A DNA stretch of 64,000 nucleotides from Streptomyces albospinus (GTDB lineage Bacteria > Actinomycetota > Actinomycetes > Streptomycetales > Streptomycetaceae): positions 702,294 through 766,293 of the forward strand of contig NZ_BMRP01000001.1 in assembly GCF_014648695.1 (NCBI RefSeq), read 5' to 3'. A program made the position numbers and the translations under genes. Every line of letters begins with the position of its first letter. Positions within the stretch are counted from its first letter, which is position 1. Below are positions 19,177-27,452 of the stretch, piece by piece. Below the pieces are notes generated by a model. It saw nothing but the letters and a program-made list of their open reading frames with translations. It searched no databases and had not been told where the DNA came from.

Positions 19177-19254
19177 TGTGGATCGCCTGCCGGGGAGCGG
19201 TCCCGGTCGCCCCGGCGGGTGACGGAGTTGTCCACAACCGATCCGTTATCCACC
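19177..19254. promoter_or_regulatory. Cluster of DnaA-box-like 9-mers upstream of yraN
   Basis: TTGTCCACA at 19228-19236 is an exact match to the Streptomyces DnaA-box consensus. TTATCCACC at 19246-19254 is one mismatch from the classical box. ATCCACA on the minus strand at 19177-19183 is a partial box. All lie in the 150-nt gap between the DUF2469 gene and yraN, in otherwise GC-rich sequence. It may be a DnaA-controlled promoter or a DnaA-titrating site. Confidence 0.5.
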
Positions 19255-19295
19255 AAGATCCAAAAGATCTGCGCGGAGGCGTCACAGTCGGTGCC

Positions 19296-19303
19296 GGAGG
19301 TGG
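19296..19303 (+). promoter_or_regulatory. Strong ribosome binding site that fixes the yraN start
   Basis: GGAGGTGG lies 6 nt before ATG 19310. It supports translation of the long N-terminal extension of YraN; no other usable start lies between this ATG and the conserved nuclease core. Confidence 0.75.
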
Positions 19304-19309
19304 TACCGC

Positions 19310-19936
19310 ATGAACGCCACACAGACCGGCAGGAAGGCCGGAGACGCCGCACGGACCCTGGACAGCGGACCGACCGCGGACGGCGCGGGCACCCGGGACG
19401 GCGCAAAGACCGTCGAGGGCACAGGGACCGGGGACGGCTCCGGAGCCGTCCCCGGCGTACGGACCCGCCAGCGCCCCGGGACCGGGAAGCCCACAGGCAC
19501 CAGGGAAAACGCACGGGCCAGATCCGGCGCGCGGAGCAGGGCAGCCCGCGCACCGGACCGGCCGACGTCCCGGCCCCGCACCCGCAGGCGCGCACTGGGC
19601 AGGTACGGCGAGGACTTGGCGGCCCGGCGCCTCACCGAGGCCGGGATGCGGATCCTCGACCGGAACTGGCGCTGCCGCGACGGAGAGATCGACATCGTCG
19701 CCGCCGACGGCGACGCCCTGGTGATCTGCGAGGTCAAGACCCGCCGGGCGGGCTCCTACGAACACCCCATGGCCGCGGTGCGGCCCGCGAAGGCCGCCCG
19801 GCTCCGGCTGCTGGCCGAACGCTGGCTGGAGCGGCACGGCGGCCCACCGCCCGGCGGCGTACGCATCGACGTCATCGGCATCCTGCTGCCCGCCCGCGGC
19901 GCCCCCGCGGTCGAACACGTCCGGGGGGTGGCGTGA
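19310..19936 (+). CDS. yraN: YraN/UPF0102 family endonuclease-like protein with a repeat extension
   Basis: 208 residues, against about 120 for the family. The conserved core covers about 92-208 ([43 protein letters not shown]), a PD-(D/E)XK nuclease-like fold. Residues 1-91 are an extra low-complexity region; residues 22-45 are four hexapeptides of the form T-x-[D/E]-G-x-[G/K], and residues 60-91 are Arg-rich. A strong ribosome site supports the extended start. Genes yraN-comM-dprA form an operon with 1-nt and 17-nt overlaps. The family has been linked to DNA processing, but its role is not settled. Confidence 0.9.
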   Translation: MNATQTGRKAGDAARTLDSGPTADGAGTRDGAKTVEGTGTGDGSGAVPGVRTRQRPGTGKPTGTRENARARSGARSRAARAPDRPTSRPRTRRRALGRYGEDLAARRLTEAGMRILDRNWRCRDGEIDIVAADGDALVICEVKTRRAGSYEHPMAAVRPAKAARLRLLAERWLERHGGPPPGGVRIDVIGILLPARGAPAVEHVRGVA

Positions 19937-21615
19937 TGGGATTCGCCCGCACCTGCTCCGTCGCCCTGGTCGGCGTCGAAGGAGTCGTCGTCGAGGTCCA
20001 GGCCGACCTGGAGCCCGGCGTCGCCGCCTTCACCCTCGTCGGGCTGCCCGACAAGAGCCTGGTCGAATCCCGCGACCGGGTGCGTGCCGCCGTGGTGAAC
20101 TCCGGCGCCGAGTGGCCGCAGAAAAAGCTCACCGTCGGCCTCAGCCCCGCCTCCGTGCCCAAGAGCGGCAGCGGTTTCGACCTCGCCGTGGCCTGCGCGG
20201 TCCTCGGCGCCGCCGAGCGCCTGGACCCCCGTGAACTCACCGACCTGATGATGATCGGCGAACTGGGCCTCGACGGCCGCGTCCGGCCCGTACGCGGCGT
20301 GCTGCCCGCCGTCCTCGCCGCCGCCGACGCCGGATACCGCCAGGTCGTCGTACCGGAACAGACCGTCGCCGAAGCCTCCCTCGTCCCCGGCGTCTCCGTC
20401 CTCGGCATCCGCAGCCTGCGCCAGCTCATCGCGGTCCTCGCCGACGAACCCGTGCCGGACGAGGAGAACCCCCTCGAAGAAGGCCGCCCCGACCCGCTCC
20501 TCGCCGGGCTCACCATGCCCGGCACCGGCGTCGGCGCGGGCCTGCCGCCCGGCGATCACGCCCCCGACCTCGCGGAGGTCGCAGGCCAGCACGGCGCCCG
20601 CCGCGCCCTGGAAGTAGCCGCCGCCGGACGCCACCACATCTTCTTCAAAGGCCCGCCGGGCGCCGGCAAGACCATGCTCGCCGAGCGCCTCCCCGGACTA
20701 CTGCCACCCCTGACGCCCAAGGAATCACTGGAGGTCACCGCCGTGCACTCGGTCGCCGGAACCCTCCCACCAGGACAGCCACTGGTCCACCGCCCGCCCT
20801 ATTGCGCCCCGCACCACTCCGCGACCATGGCATCCCTCGTCGGCGGCGGGACCGGCCTGCCCAGGCCAGGAGCCGTATCGCTCGCCCATCACGGCGTGCT
20901 CTTCGTGGACGAGGCCGCCGAATGCAGCCCGCGTGTCCTGGACGCGTTACGCCAGCCCCTGGAATCCGGCCAGGTCGTCGTCGCCCGGGCCGCCGGCATG
21001 ATGCGCCTGCCCGCCCGCTTCCTCCTCGCCCTCGCGGCAAATCCGTGCCCCTGCGGCCGGCACGGCACCACCGCCGGCGGCTGCGAATGCCGGCCCTCCT
21101 CGATCCGCCGCTACCGGGCCCGGCTCTCCGGACCGCTGATGGACCGGGTGGACCTGCGGATCGCCGTGGAACCGGTCGCCCGCTCCGAACTGCTCGCACT
21201 CGGCCGCGGCGCCGAATCCACCGCCGACGTCGCCCACCGCGTCCACGCCGCCCGCGAACGTGCCGCGGCCCGCTACGCCGGCACCCCCTGGCACACCAAC
21301 AGCGAGGTACCGGGCCACGAACTGAGAACCCGCTGGCAGGTACACCACGGCGCGCTCGCCCACGCCGAACGCGACCTGGAATGCGGCCTCCTGACGGCCC
21401 GAGGCCTCGACCGCGTCCTCCGCGTCGCCTGGACCGCTGCCGACCTCGCGGGCCGCGACCGCCCCACACGGGAGGACGTCAACTGGGCCCTGGAACTCCG
21501 CACCGGCGTACGCCGCGGCACGGTGACGACCGCAGCCGGCGCGGAGACGGCAACCGTACGCACGAAGCGGCAGACCGGCGGACGACCCGAGGTGAGCGAT
21601 GAACGGGACGGATGA
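19936..21615 (+). CDS. comM: ComM/YifB family Mg-chelatase-like AAA+ ATPase
   Basis: 559 residues, ATG overlapping the yraN stop by 1 nt. An N-terminal Lon-like domain (about 20-190) precedes the Mg-chelatase AAA+ domain with Walker A GPPGAGKTML (about 237-246) and Walker B LFVDEAAE (about 321-328). A zinc-binding segment (NPCPCGRHG...CEC) and the C-terminal chelatase domain follow. In Vibrio, ComM is a hexameric helicase that drives branch migration during natural transformation (established). Codon 338 is TTA (20947-20949), the rare codon read by bldA tRNA. With dprA next to it, it forms a DNA-processing unit. Confidence 0.95.
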   Translation: MGFARTCSVALVGVEGVVVEVQADLEPGVAAFTLVGLPDKSLVESRDRVRAAVVNSGAEWPQKKLTVGLSPASVPKSGSGFDLAVACAVLGAAERLDPRELTDLMMIGELGLDGRVRPVRGVLPAVLAAADAGYRQVVVPEQTVAEASLVPGVSVLGIRSLRQLIAVLADEPVPDEENPLEEGRPDPLLAGLTMPGTGVGAGLPPGDHAPDLAEVAGQHGARRALEVAAAGRHHIFFKGPPGAGKTMLAERLPGLLPPLTPKESLEVTAVHSVAGTLPPGQPLVHRPPYCAPHHSATMASLVGGGTGLPRPGAVSLAHHGVLFVDEAAECSPRVLDALRQPLESGQVVVARAAGMMRLPARFLLALAANPCPCGRHGTTAGGCECRPSSIRRYRARLSGPLMDRVDLRIAVEPVARSELLALGRGAESTADVAHRVHAARERAAARYAGTPWHTNSEVPGHELRTRWQVHHGALAHAERDLECGLLTARGLDRVLRVAWTAADLAGRDRPTREDVNWALELRTGVRRGTVTTAAGAETATVRTKRQTGGRPEVSDERDG

Positions 21616-22924
21616 ATGGGGCTTCGTCACGAGCGGGGCAACGGCGGACACCCCGCGCACCCCCGCCCCCGGTACGCGCTCCGCCCCGGATCTCGACACA
21701 TGTGCGCCCACGGGGCCGGCCCACGAGGCGAAGGGAGCGAAACCGACAACCGACAGTGGCACGGCCCGGCGAGAGACCTACGAACCGCAGCGGGCCGCCC
21801 GCGCCGCCCTCACCCGCATCCTCGAACCAGGCGACGCAACAGCAGGCCGCTGGCTGCGCGAGATGGGCCCGGTGGCCCTCTGGCACGCACTCTCCGAGGA
21901 CGACGCGAGCCTTCCCGCCGGCGCGAGCCCCACCAAGGTCGCGGGCCTCAGACTGCGCGCCGCACGGGCCCGCCCCGCCGCGGACCTCGCGGCCGTCGCC
22001 GCGCTCGGTGGCCGCTTCATCTGCCCCGGCGACGAGGAATGGCCCCGCCAGCTCGACGACCTCGGCGACGGCCGCCCCATCGGCCTCTGGGTACGCGGTG
22101 CCGCCGGGCTGCGGCTGTGGGCGCTGCGCTCGGTCGCCGTGGTCGGAGCGCGGTCCTGCACCGAATACGGCGCCCACCTCGCCACCACCCTCGCCGCCGG
22201 ACTCGCCGAGCGCGGCTGGACGGTGGTCTCCGGCGCCGCGTACGGCGTCGACGGCGCCGCGCACCGCGGCGCACTGGCCGCGGACGGCCCGACCATCGCC
22301 GTCCTCGCCTCCGGCGTCGACTACGCCTATCCGCGCGGACACACCGAGTTGCTCGGCCGGATCGCCGAACAGGGGCTGATCGTGGCCGAGTTACCGCCAG
22401 GCGACCACCCCACCCGCAGCCGCTTCGTCCTGCGCAACCGCGTGATCGCCGCGCTCACCCGGGGCACCGTCGTCGTGGAAGCCGAACTCCGCAGCGGCTC
22501 ACTGGTCACCGCACGGCGCGCGCTGTCCCTCGGGAGGTTCACGATGGGCGTGCCGGGGCCGGTCACCAGCGGCCTGTCCGCCGGCGTGCATCAACTCCTG
22601 CGCGGCGAGGCCACGGTGGTCACCGACGCCGACGAGGTCATCGAACTCGTCGGCAGCATCGGCGATCTCGCACCCGAACGGCACGGCCCGACCTTCGCCC
22701 GCGACCTCTTGGATCCGGTCGCCGTCCGCGTACTGGACGCACTGCCCGCCCGCGGCCCCGCGGATACCGCCCAACTGGCGCGGGAGTCGGGCACACCGCG
22801 CGACACCACCCAGGGAAAACTCTTCGAGTTGCAGTCCCTCGGATTCGTTCAAAGGTGCGGTGAGCGCTGGGAGTTGGCGCGACGCGCCGACTCCGCCGAA
22901 GGTTCCCGGCGAGGCGGTACTTGA
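21599..22924 (+). CDS. dprA: DNA-processing protein DprA/Smf
   Basis: 441 residues; the start overlaps the comM end by 17 nt. The Rossmann-like DprA core is evident (LRSVAVVGARSCTEYG; GWTVVSGAAYGVDGAAHRGA; VLASGVDYAYPRGH; GAL-type TRGTVVVEAELRSGSL). A C-terminal winged-helix-like part follows (ADTAQLARESGTPRDTTQGK). In transformable bacteria DprA loads RecA on incoming single strands. Streptomyces is not known as naturally competent, so the role here is open. Codon 265 is TTA (22391-22393). An N-terminal extension of about 60 low-complexity residues precedes the core. Confidence 0.95.
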   Translation: MNGTDEWGFVTSGATADTPRTPAPGTRSAPDLDTCAPTGPAHEAKGAKPTTDSGTARRETYEPQRAARAALTRILEPGDATAGRWLREMGPVALWHALSEDDASLPAGASPTKVAGLRLRAARARPAADLAAVAALGGRFICPGDEEWPRQLDDLGDGRPIGLWVRGAAGLRLWALRSVAVVGARSCTEYGAHLATTLAAGLAERGWTVVSGAAYGVDGAAHRGALAADGPTIAVLASGVDYAYPRGHTELLGRIAEQGLIVAELPPGDHPTRSRFVLRNRVIAALTRGTVVVEAELRSGSLVTARRALSLGRFTMGVPGPVTSGLSAGVHQLLRGEATVVTDADEVIELVGSIGDLAPERHGPTFARDLLDPVAVRVLDALPARGPADTAQLARESGTPRDTTQGKLFELQSLGFVQRCGERWELARRADSAEGSRRGGT

Positions 22925-23283
22925 CCTGGCGCGAACGGGTGAAAGGGTGAGGGGAATGACCGCAGAATCCAGGTTTGCCTCGCTTCGGTGCGCGAGGCCG
23001 ACCCGTTGGGAGACGGCGATGTGGCGCAACGGACGCACGGGGTCCTGCCTGCCGCTTCACCGCGTCCGTCCGCACGGCCCTCCGGGAACGCGCCCCCGGC
23101 ACCCCGTCCGGGTGTCGCCACGCCGTACGAGGTAACCCCGAGGTGCGGGCGGCGGAACGCATCTGCGCACACCCAACCCGCTTTCCTCGCACACCGCGAT
23201 GCCGCGGTCACGCTACGCTCACAACAATTCAAACCTCACTCATCCATCTACCCGTGTCTCGGCAGAACGGCTCAAGGCGACGA
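22925..23283. other. Intergenic gap between dprA and whiG
   Basis: About 360 nt. No gene can be supported: there is no xerC-like recombinase (present near dprA in mycobacteria, as I recall), no tRNA and no integrase remnant. The right end is poorer in GC and holds repeated TCAC words before whiG (from about 23207). Confidence 0.5.
23207..23222 (+). promoter_or_regulatory. Candidate BldD operator upstream of whiG
   Basis: GTCACGCTACGCTCAC partly fits the BldD palindrome (nTnACnCWGnGTnAn). It lies 61 nt before the whiG start, and further TCAC words follow at about 23242. BldD represses whiG in S. coelicolor (established knowledge), so a site is expected here. The match is imperfect. Confidence 0.35.
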
Positions 23284-24120
23284 ATGCCCCAGCACACCTC
23301 CGGGTCTGACCGTGCGGCAGTACCACCCGCCGCGCGCGGCAGCGTGCGCCCCAACCCGCCCACCTCGCTCGACGAGCTGTGGCGCTCCTACAAGGCGTCG
23401 GGCGACGGACGCTTGCGGGAGCAGCTGATCCTGCACTACTCACCGCTGGTCAAGTACGTCGCCGGCCGCGTCAGCGTCGGACTCCCACCCAACGTCGAGC
23501 AGGCCGACTTCGTCTCCTCCGGCGTCTTCGGACTGATCGACGCCATCGAGAAGTTCGAACCCGAACGCTCCATCAAGTTCGAGACGTACGCCATCACCCG
23601 CATCCGCGGCGCCATGATCGACGAACTGCGCGCCCTGGACTGGATCCCGCGATCCGTACGGCAGAAGGCCCGAGCCGTGGAGCGGGCGTACGCAACCCTC
23701 GAGGCGCAACTCCGCCGCACCCCCACCGAGGCGGAGGTCGCCGGCGAGATGGGCATCGCACTGGAGGAACTCCACAGCGTCTTCAGCCAGCTGTCGCTGG
23801 CGAACGTCGTGGCGCTCGAAGAACTCCTCCACGTCGGCGGCGAGGGTGGCGAACGCCTCAGCCTGATGGACACGCTGGAGGACACCGCCGCCGAGAACCC
23901 CGTCGAGATCGCCGAGGACCGCGAACTGCGGCGGCTGCTCGCCCGGGCCATCAACACGCTCCCCGAACGCGAGAAGACCGTGGTCACCCTCTACTACTAC
24001 GAGGGCCTCACCCTCGCCGAGATCGGCAACGTCCTCGGCGTCACGGAGAGCAGGGTCAGCCAGATTCACACCAAATCCGTGCTCCAGCTCCGGGCGAAAC
24101 TGGCAGATGTCGGACGCTGA
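23284..24120 (+). CDS. whiG: Sporulation RNA polymerase sigma factor WhiG
   Basis: 278 residues from ATG 23284, preceded by AAGGCGA. Sigma-70 family, FliA/SigD-like. Region 2 ([16 protein letters not shown]...[20 protein letters not shown]) includes the [22 protein letters not shown] signature in parts. Region 3 ([19 protein letters not shown]) and region 4 ([20 protein letters not shown], then a helix-turn-helix) follow. WhiG commits aerial hyphae to sporulation by activating whiH and whiI. Anti-sigma RsiG with c-di-GMP controls it in Streptomyces (established). It is separate from the dprA operon by 359 nt and probably has its own developmentally controlled promoter. Confidence 0.96.
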   Translation: MPQHTSGSDRAAVPPAARGSVRPNPPTSLDELWRSYKASGDGRLREQLILHYSPLVKYVAGRVSVGLPPNVEQADFVSSGVFGLIDAIEKFEPERSIKFETYAITRIRGAMIDELRALDWIPRSVRQKARAVERAYATLEAQLRRTPTEAEVAGEMGIALEELHSVFSQLSLANVVALEELLHVGGEGGERLSLMDTLEDTAAENPVEIAEDRELRRLLARAINTLPEREKTVVTLYYYEGLTLAEIGNVLGVTESRVSQIHTKSVLQLRAKLADVGR

Positions 24121-24201
24121 GCGGGCCGCGGCACGCCGGCCGATGCCGCCCGCCGTCACCCCGTGTGGCGACGCGGAGTGCCGCAACGCGGGGGCCATCC
24201 G

Positions 24202-24207
24202 TAGAGT
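24202..24207 (+). promoter_or_regulatory. Candidate -10 element for a leaderless tetR transcript
   Basis: TAGAGT ends 6 nt before GTG 24214, and no ribosome site is present. The -35 region is not clear. The spacing suggests that the transcript starts at the start codon. Confidence 0.4.
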
Positions 24208-24213
24208 GGGGGC

Positions 24214-24795
24214 GTGCCCAGGATTCGAGCGGCCTCGGTGGCCGAGCACCGGACGATGCAGCGCGGCGCCCTCTTGGACGCCGCCCGCACCCTGCTGTCC
24301 GAAGGCGGAACGGAAGCGCTGACCTTCCCCGCCCTCGCCGAGCGCACGGGCCTCGCGCGCTCCTCCGTGTACGAGTACTTCCGCTCCCGGGCGGCCGTCG
24401 TCGAGGAACTGTGCGCGGTCGACTTCCCCGTATGGGTGGCGGAGGTCGAGGCAGCGATGGAAGGCGCCGAAACGCCCGAGGGGAAGGTCGAGGCGTATGT
24501 GCGCCGGCAGCTGGCCCTGGTCGGCGACCGCCGCCACCGAGCCGTCGTCGCCATCTCGGCCGGCGAGCTGGACGCCGGGGCGAGGGAGAAGATCCGCGCG
24601 GCACACGGCGGCCTGATCGCCATGATCGTCGAGGCGCTCGCCGCCCTCGGCCATGAACAACCCCGCCTCGCCGCCATGCTCCTCCAGGGCGTCGTCGACG
24701 CCGCCGTCCGCCGCATCGAACTCGGCGCCGCGGAGAACCCGGACGAGATCACGGAGGCGGCAGTGGCCATGGCCCTCCGGGGCGTCGGCGGCTGA
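24214..24795 (+). CDS. TetR family transcriptional regulator
   Basis: 193 residues from GTG 24214. The N-terminal helix-turn-helix is TFPALAERTGLARSSVYEYF (about 34-53), the classic TetR DNA-binding unit. The C-terminal ligand domain (about 70-190) is specific to this protein and its inducer is unknown. It stands alone downstream of whiG, with a 93-nt gap and no adjacent target that reads the other way, so its regulon cannot be inferred from neighbours. The start may be leaderless. A 7-bp tandem repeat begins 84 nt after its stop. Confidence 0.88.
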   Translation: MPRIRAASVAEHRTMQRGALLDAARTLLSEGGTEALTFPALAERTGLARSSVYEYFRSRAAVVEELCAVDFPVWVAEVEAAMEGAETPEGKVEAYVRRQLALVGDRRHRAVVAISAGELDAGAREKIRAAHGGLIAMIVEALAALGHEQPRLAAMLLQGVVDAAVRRIELGAAENPDEITEAAVAMALRGVGG

Positions 24796-24878
24796 GGCCC
24801 CCGGGGGTCCTGCTGGGGGCTCCCCCCCGCCCCCCACCCCACCCCTCCCGCGCCCTCCTCCTCCGCCACCTCGTTGGG

Positions 24879-24976
24879 CCCGCAGCCCGCAGCCCGCAGC
24901 CCGCAGCCCGCAGCCCGCAGCCCGCAGCCCGCAGCCCGCAGCCCGCAGCCCGCAGCCCGCAGCCCGCAGCCCGCAG
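24879..24976. repeat. Heptamer tandem repeat, 14 perfect copies of CCCGCAG
   Basis: Fourteen uninterrupted copies of CCCGCAG span 98 bp between the TetR gene and the convergent M23-like gene. A 7-bp unit shifts the reading frame each copy, and the open frames through it (Pro-Gln-Pro-Ala-Ala-Arg-Ser) are shadows. The preceding 24806-24870 is a C-rich low-complexity run. Copy number is likely to vary between strains. Confidence 0.95.
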
Positions 24977-25081
24977 GGGCTCACCCGGTCACTGATGCAC
25001 GGCTGTGCCGCGCCTCAGCCGTGTTCTTCGCTGCTCCTCTCGCGGCTCTCCTGGCGTCGGCGTCACCTCCCGTCCGGCATC

Positions 25082-25957
25082 TCATCCCTTCCATTCCGTC
25101 GTCTCGCCGTTCCGTAGGCGTTTCCCGTCCGAGGTCCGGGCGCCGGCGTCGTCACGCCTGGTTGGCCCGCTCCGGTTGCCCGCTGCATGGCGGCCCAGGG
25201 CCCACAGTGCGGCGGTCGCGAGCGCGATCGTTCCTACGAGGGCCGCCCCTGTCGGTGCGTCTGTGGTCTCGTGAGCCGTGGGGGCCGGTCGTCCCGGATG
25301 CCTGCGCTTCGATTCCGTCCGCTCAGGAACCGCGGGGATCGTGGGTTCGGGGATGCCGAAGACCGGGAGCAGTCGCGATGGGCCGCCGTGGAGCATGGCA
25401 GGTGGCAGCAGCGAGAGCGGGTCCAGGTAGGACTTCCCGCGGAGCAGGCCCCAGTGGAGGCACGGGGCGCGGCAGTGGAACGTGCCGCGTTGCAGCACGC
25501 CGACCGGCTGGCCCGCCATGACGTGTTGCCCCGTGTGTGCGGTGGCGCGGACCGGTTCGTAGGTGGTGCGCAAGGGTGGGCGTCCCGAGCCGGACAGCTC
25601 GATGGTCAGGACTCCGCGGCCGGCGACGGTTCCGGTGAAGGCGACCTGGCCGGGCGCGGCTGACCGTACGACCGCGCCGGCGGACGCCGCCAGGTCGACG
25701 CCGCGGTGGCCTGCCGCCCAGGGTGCAGGGGGCGGCTCCCACCCGCGTAGGACGGTGGGCGGCTGCCCCGCCGGGCCGTCCACCGGCCAGGAACGGTCAG
25801 CAGCCGCCGGCGGTGCCGGGCCTTCCGGGGTGATTCGTGTGGCGTGTGCCGTAGCACTTTTCGCCACGAGGTCCGGGGCATCAGCCTTGAACGCAGCTGC
25901 GGCCATCGGCATGCACACTGCCGCGGCCACCGCCGTTGTGGCGCTCAGTGAAGCCAT
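25082..25957 (-). CDS. M23/LytM-like peptidoglycan-binding or hydrolase protein with signal peptide
   Basis: 291 residues, leftward from ATG 25957; the frame is open further upstream but without a plausible start. A signal peptide-like stretch (LSATTAVAAAVCMPMAAAAF) precedes a LytM/M23 domain. The HRGVD motif (His and Asp ligands) is present, but the second motif is CLHWG, where active enzymes have HxH, so one zinc ligand is changed to Cys. A membrane helix near the C terminus (TGAALVGTIALATAALWAL) with a basic tail suggests anchoring. A similar M23 gene next to rpsB is known from mycobacteria (from memory). Activity is uncertain. Confidence 0.82.
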   Translation of the reverse strand: MASLSATTAVAAAVCMPMAAAAFKADAPDLVAKSATAHATRITPEGPAPPAAADRSWPVDGPAGQPPTVLRGWEPPPAPWAAGHRGVDLAASAGAVVRSAAPGQVAFTGTVAGRGVLTIELSGSGRPPLRTTYEPVRATAHTGQHVMAGQPVGVLQRGTFHCRAPCLHWGLLRGKSYLDPLSLLPPAMLHGGPSRLLPVFGIPEPTIPAVPERTESKRRHPGRPAPTAHETTDAPTGAALVGTIALATAALWALGRHAAGNRSGPTRRDDAGARTSDGKRLRNGETTEWKG

Positions 25958-26583
25958 GCACCTCGTGTGCACGGCGTACCTGGCGGGCACGGCACCCGGT
26001 GCGCGCGGCATCGAAGGGAGGCGGCTGCGCTCGTCTGTTCGCCGTGCCCCAGGTGGTGGCGGGTCCGGAGTCGCGACCCGGTGCGGCGGTCCGTGTCGCG
26101 ATGTGTGGCGGGGGATGCCGGGCCGGTGTCCTGATGGGCCGGAACGCGGTCGGTGGAGGGCGGCGGGCCTTTGCGGGTAGGTCCGCGGCGGTCGCAGGAA
26201 CGAGAAGGGTCGGCGCTTCGCCGGGCTGGGGTGTCGTCTCATGCCCTGACCATGGCGCAGTCCTGACGGGCGTGGGGATCTTGGTCGAAAGCTGTGGACC
26301 GCGAGCCGGTTGTGGATAACGGCGTCACTCGCCCGGGGCACGAAATGGTGCGTGTCGCCCGGTGCATCGCCCGTCCCGTACACTTCTGGTGGCGATCCGG
26401 GTCACCGGGTCGACTTCGCACGCCCCGCCATCAGTGCACCAGTCCCTTTCGGGCAGCACGACGGCCGCGCTCCTCGGTCCTCGGAAGGTTCCGCCCGGTT
26501 CCTCCCCTGGCAGGCGCGTCGGGGCGTCAGGCATCGCGGCCGACCGGCCGTGGTGGAACCGAGAAACAACAAGGAGTACGGCC
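25958..26583. other. Divergent intergenic region upstream of rpsB
   Basis: About 626 nt between the M23-like gene and rpsB. I see no convincing gene. It should contain the rpsB promoter and a long 5' leader; TACACT at 26379-26384 is a possible -10 hexamer, with no clear -35. A long leader is expected if S2 represses its own mRNA, as in E. coli (inference). A perfect DnaA-type 9-mer lies at 26311-26319. Confidence 0.45.
26311..26319 (-). promoter_or_regulatory. DnaA box (TTATCCACA, minus strand)
   Basis: TGTGGATAA on the plus strand is an exact classical DnaA box on the minus strand. A weaker half match (TGTGGACC) lies at 26293-26300. It sits 265 nt upstream of rpsB. Whether DnaA binds is unknown; a single box often has little effect. 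Confidence 0.4.
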
Positions 26584-27435
26584 ATGGCCGTCGTCACGAT
26601 GCGGGAGCTGCTGGAGAGCGGCGTCCACTTCGGGCACCAGACCCGCCGCTGGAACCCGAAGATGAAGCGCTTCATCTTCACCGAGCGCAACGGCATCTAC
26701 ATCATCGACCTGCTCCAGTCGCTGTCGTACATCGACCGCGCCTACGAGTTCGTCAAGGAGACCGTTGCCCACGGCGGCTCGGTCATGTTCGTCGGCACCA
26801 AGAAGCAGGCCCAGGAGGCCATTGCCGAGCAGGCGACCCGCGTGGGCATGCCCTACGTGAACCAGCGCTGGCTCGGCGGCATGCTGACCAACTTCTCCAC
26901 GGTCTACAAGCGCCTGCAGCGTCTGAAGGAGCTCGAGCAGATCGACTTCGAGGATGTGGCCGCCTCCGGCCTCACCAAGAAGGAGCTCCTCGTCCTCTCC
27001 CGCGAGAAGGCCAAGCTGGAGAAGACCCTCGGTGGTATCCGCGAGATGCAGAAGGTGCCCAGCGCCGTCTGGATCGTGGACACCAAGAAGGAGCACATCG
27101 CCGTCGGCGAGGCGCGCAAGCTCAACATCCCGGTTGTCGCGATCCTCGACACCAACTGCGACCCCGACGAGGTCGACTACAAGATCCCGGGTAACGACGA
27201 CGCGATCCGCTCCGTCACCCTGCTCACCCGCGTGATCGCCGACGCCGTCGCCGAGGGCCTCATCGCCCGCTCCGGTGCCGCCACCGGCGACCAGAAGCCC
27301 GGCGACAAGGCTGCCGCCGAGCCGCTGGCCGAGTGGGAGCGCGACCTGCTCGAGGGCGAGAAGAAGTCCGACGACGAGGCCCCCAAGGCCGAGGCCCCGG
27401 CCGCCGAGGCCGAGAAGCCGGCCGAGCAGGGCTGA
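26584..27435 (+). CDS. rpsB: 30S ribosomal protein S2
   Basis: 283 residues from ATG 26584, preceded by AAGGAG. The S2 core is clear ([78 protein letters not shown]). The last 40 residues are an acidic Ala/Glu/Lys-rich tail typical of actinobacteria. It starts the rpsB-tsf unit, and a large hairpin lies between the two genes. S2 joins the 30S subunit late and often represses its own operon. Confidence 0.98.
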   Translation: MAVVTMRELLESGVHFGHQTRRWNPKMKRFIFTERNGIYIIDLLQSLSYIDRAYEFVKETVAHGGSVMFVGTKKQAQEAIAEQATRVGMPYVNQRWLGGMLTNFSTVYKRLQRLKELEQIDFEDVAASGLTKKELLVLSREKAKLEKTLGGIREMQKVPSAVWIVDTKKEHIAVGEARKLNIPVVAILDTNCDPDEVDYKIPGNDDAIRSVTLLTRVIADAVAEGLIARSGAATGDQKPGDKAAAEPLAEWERDLLEGEKKSDDEAPKAEAPAAEAEKPAEQG

Positions 27436-27452
27436 CCTCAAGACCGGTTGAT

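Noticed and set aside
22925..23283. Integration site or prophage scar between dprA and whiG
   Set aside because: No integrase, tRNA, att-like repeats or compositional island were visible; I recall an insertion in S. coelicolor near here, but not in this window.
24879..24976. Coding repeat (Pro-Gln-Pro-Ala-Ala-Arg-Ser) in the plus frames
   Set aside because: A 7-bp unit without frame preference, with no start, ribosome site or conserved flanking protein.
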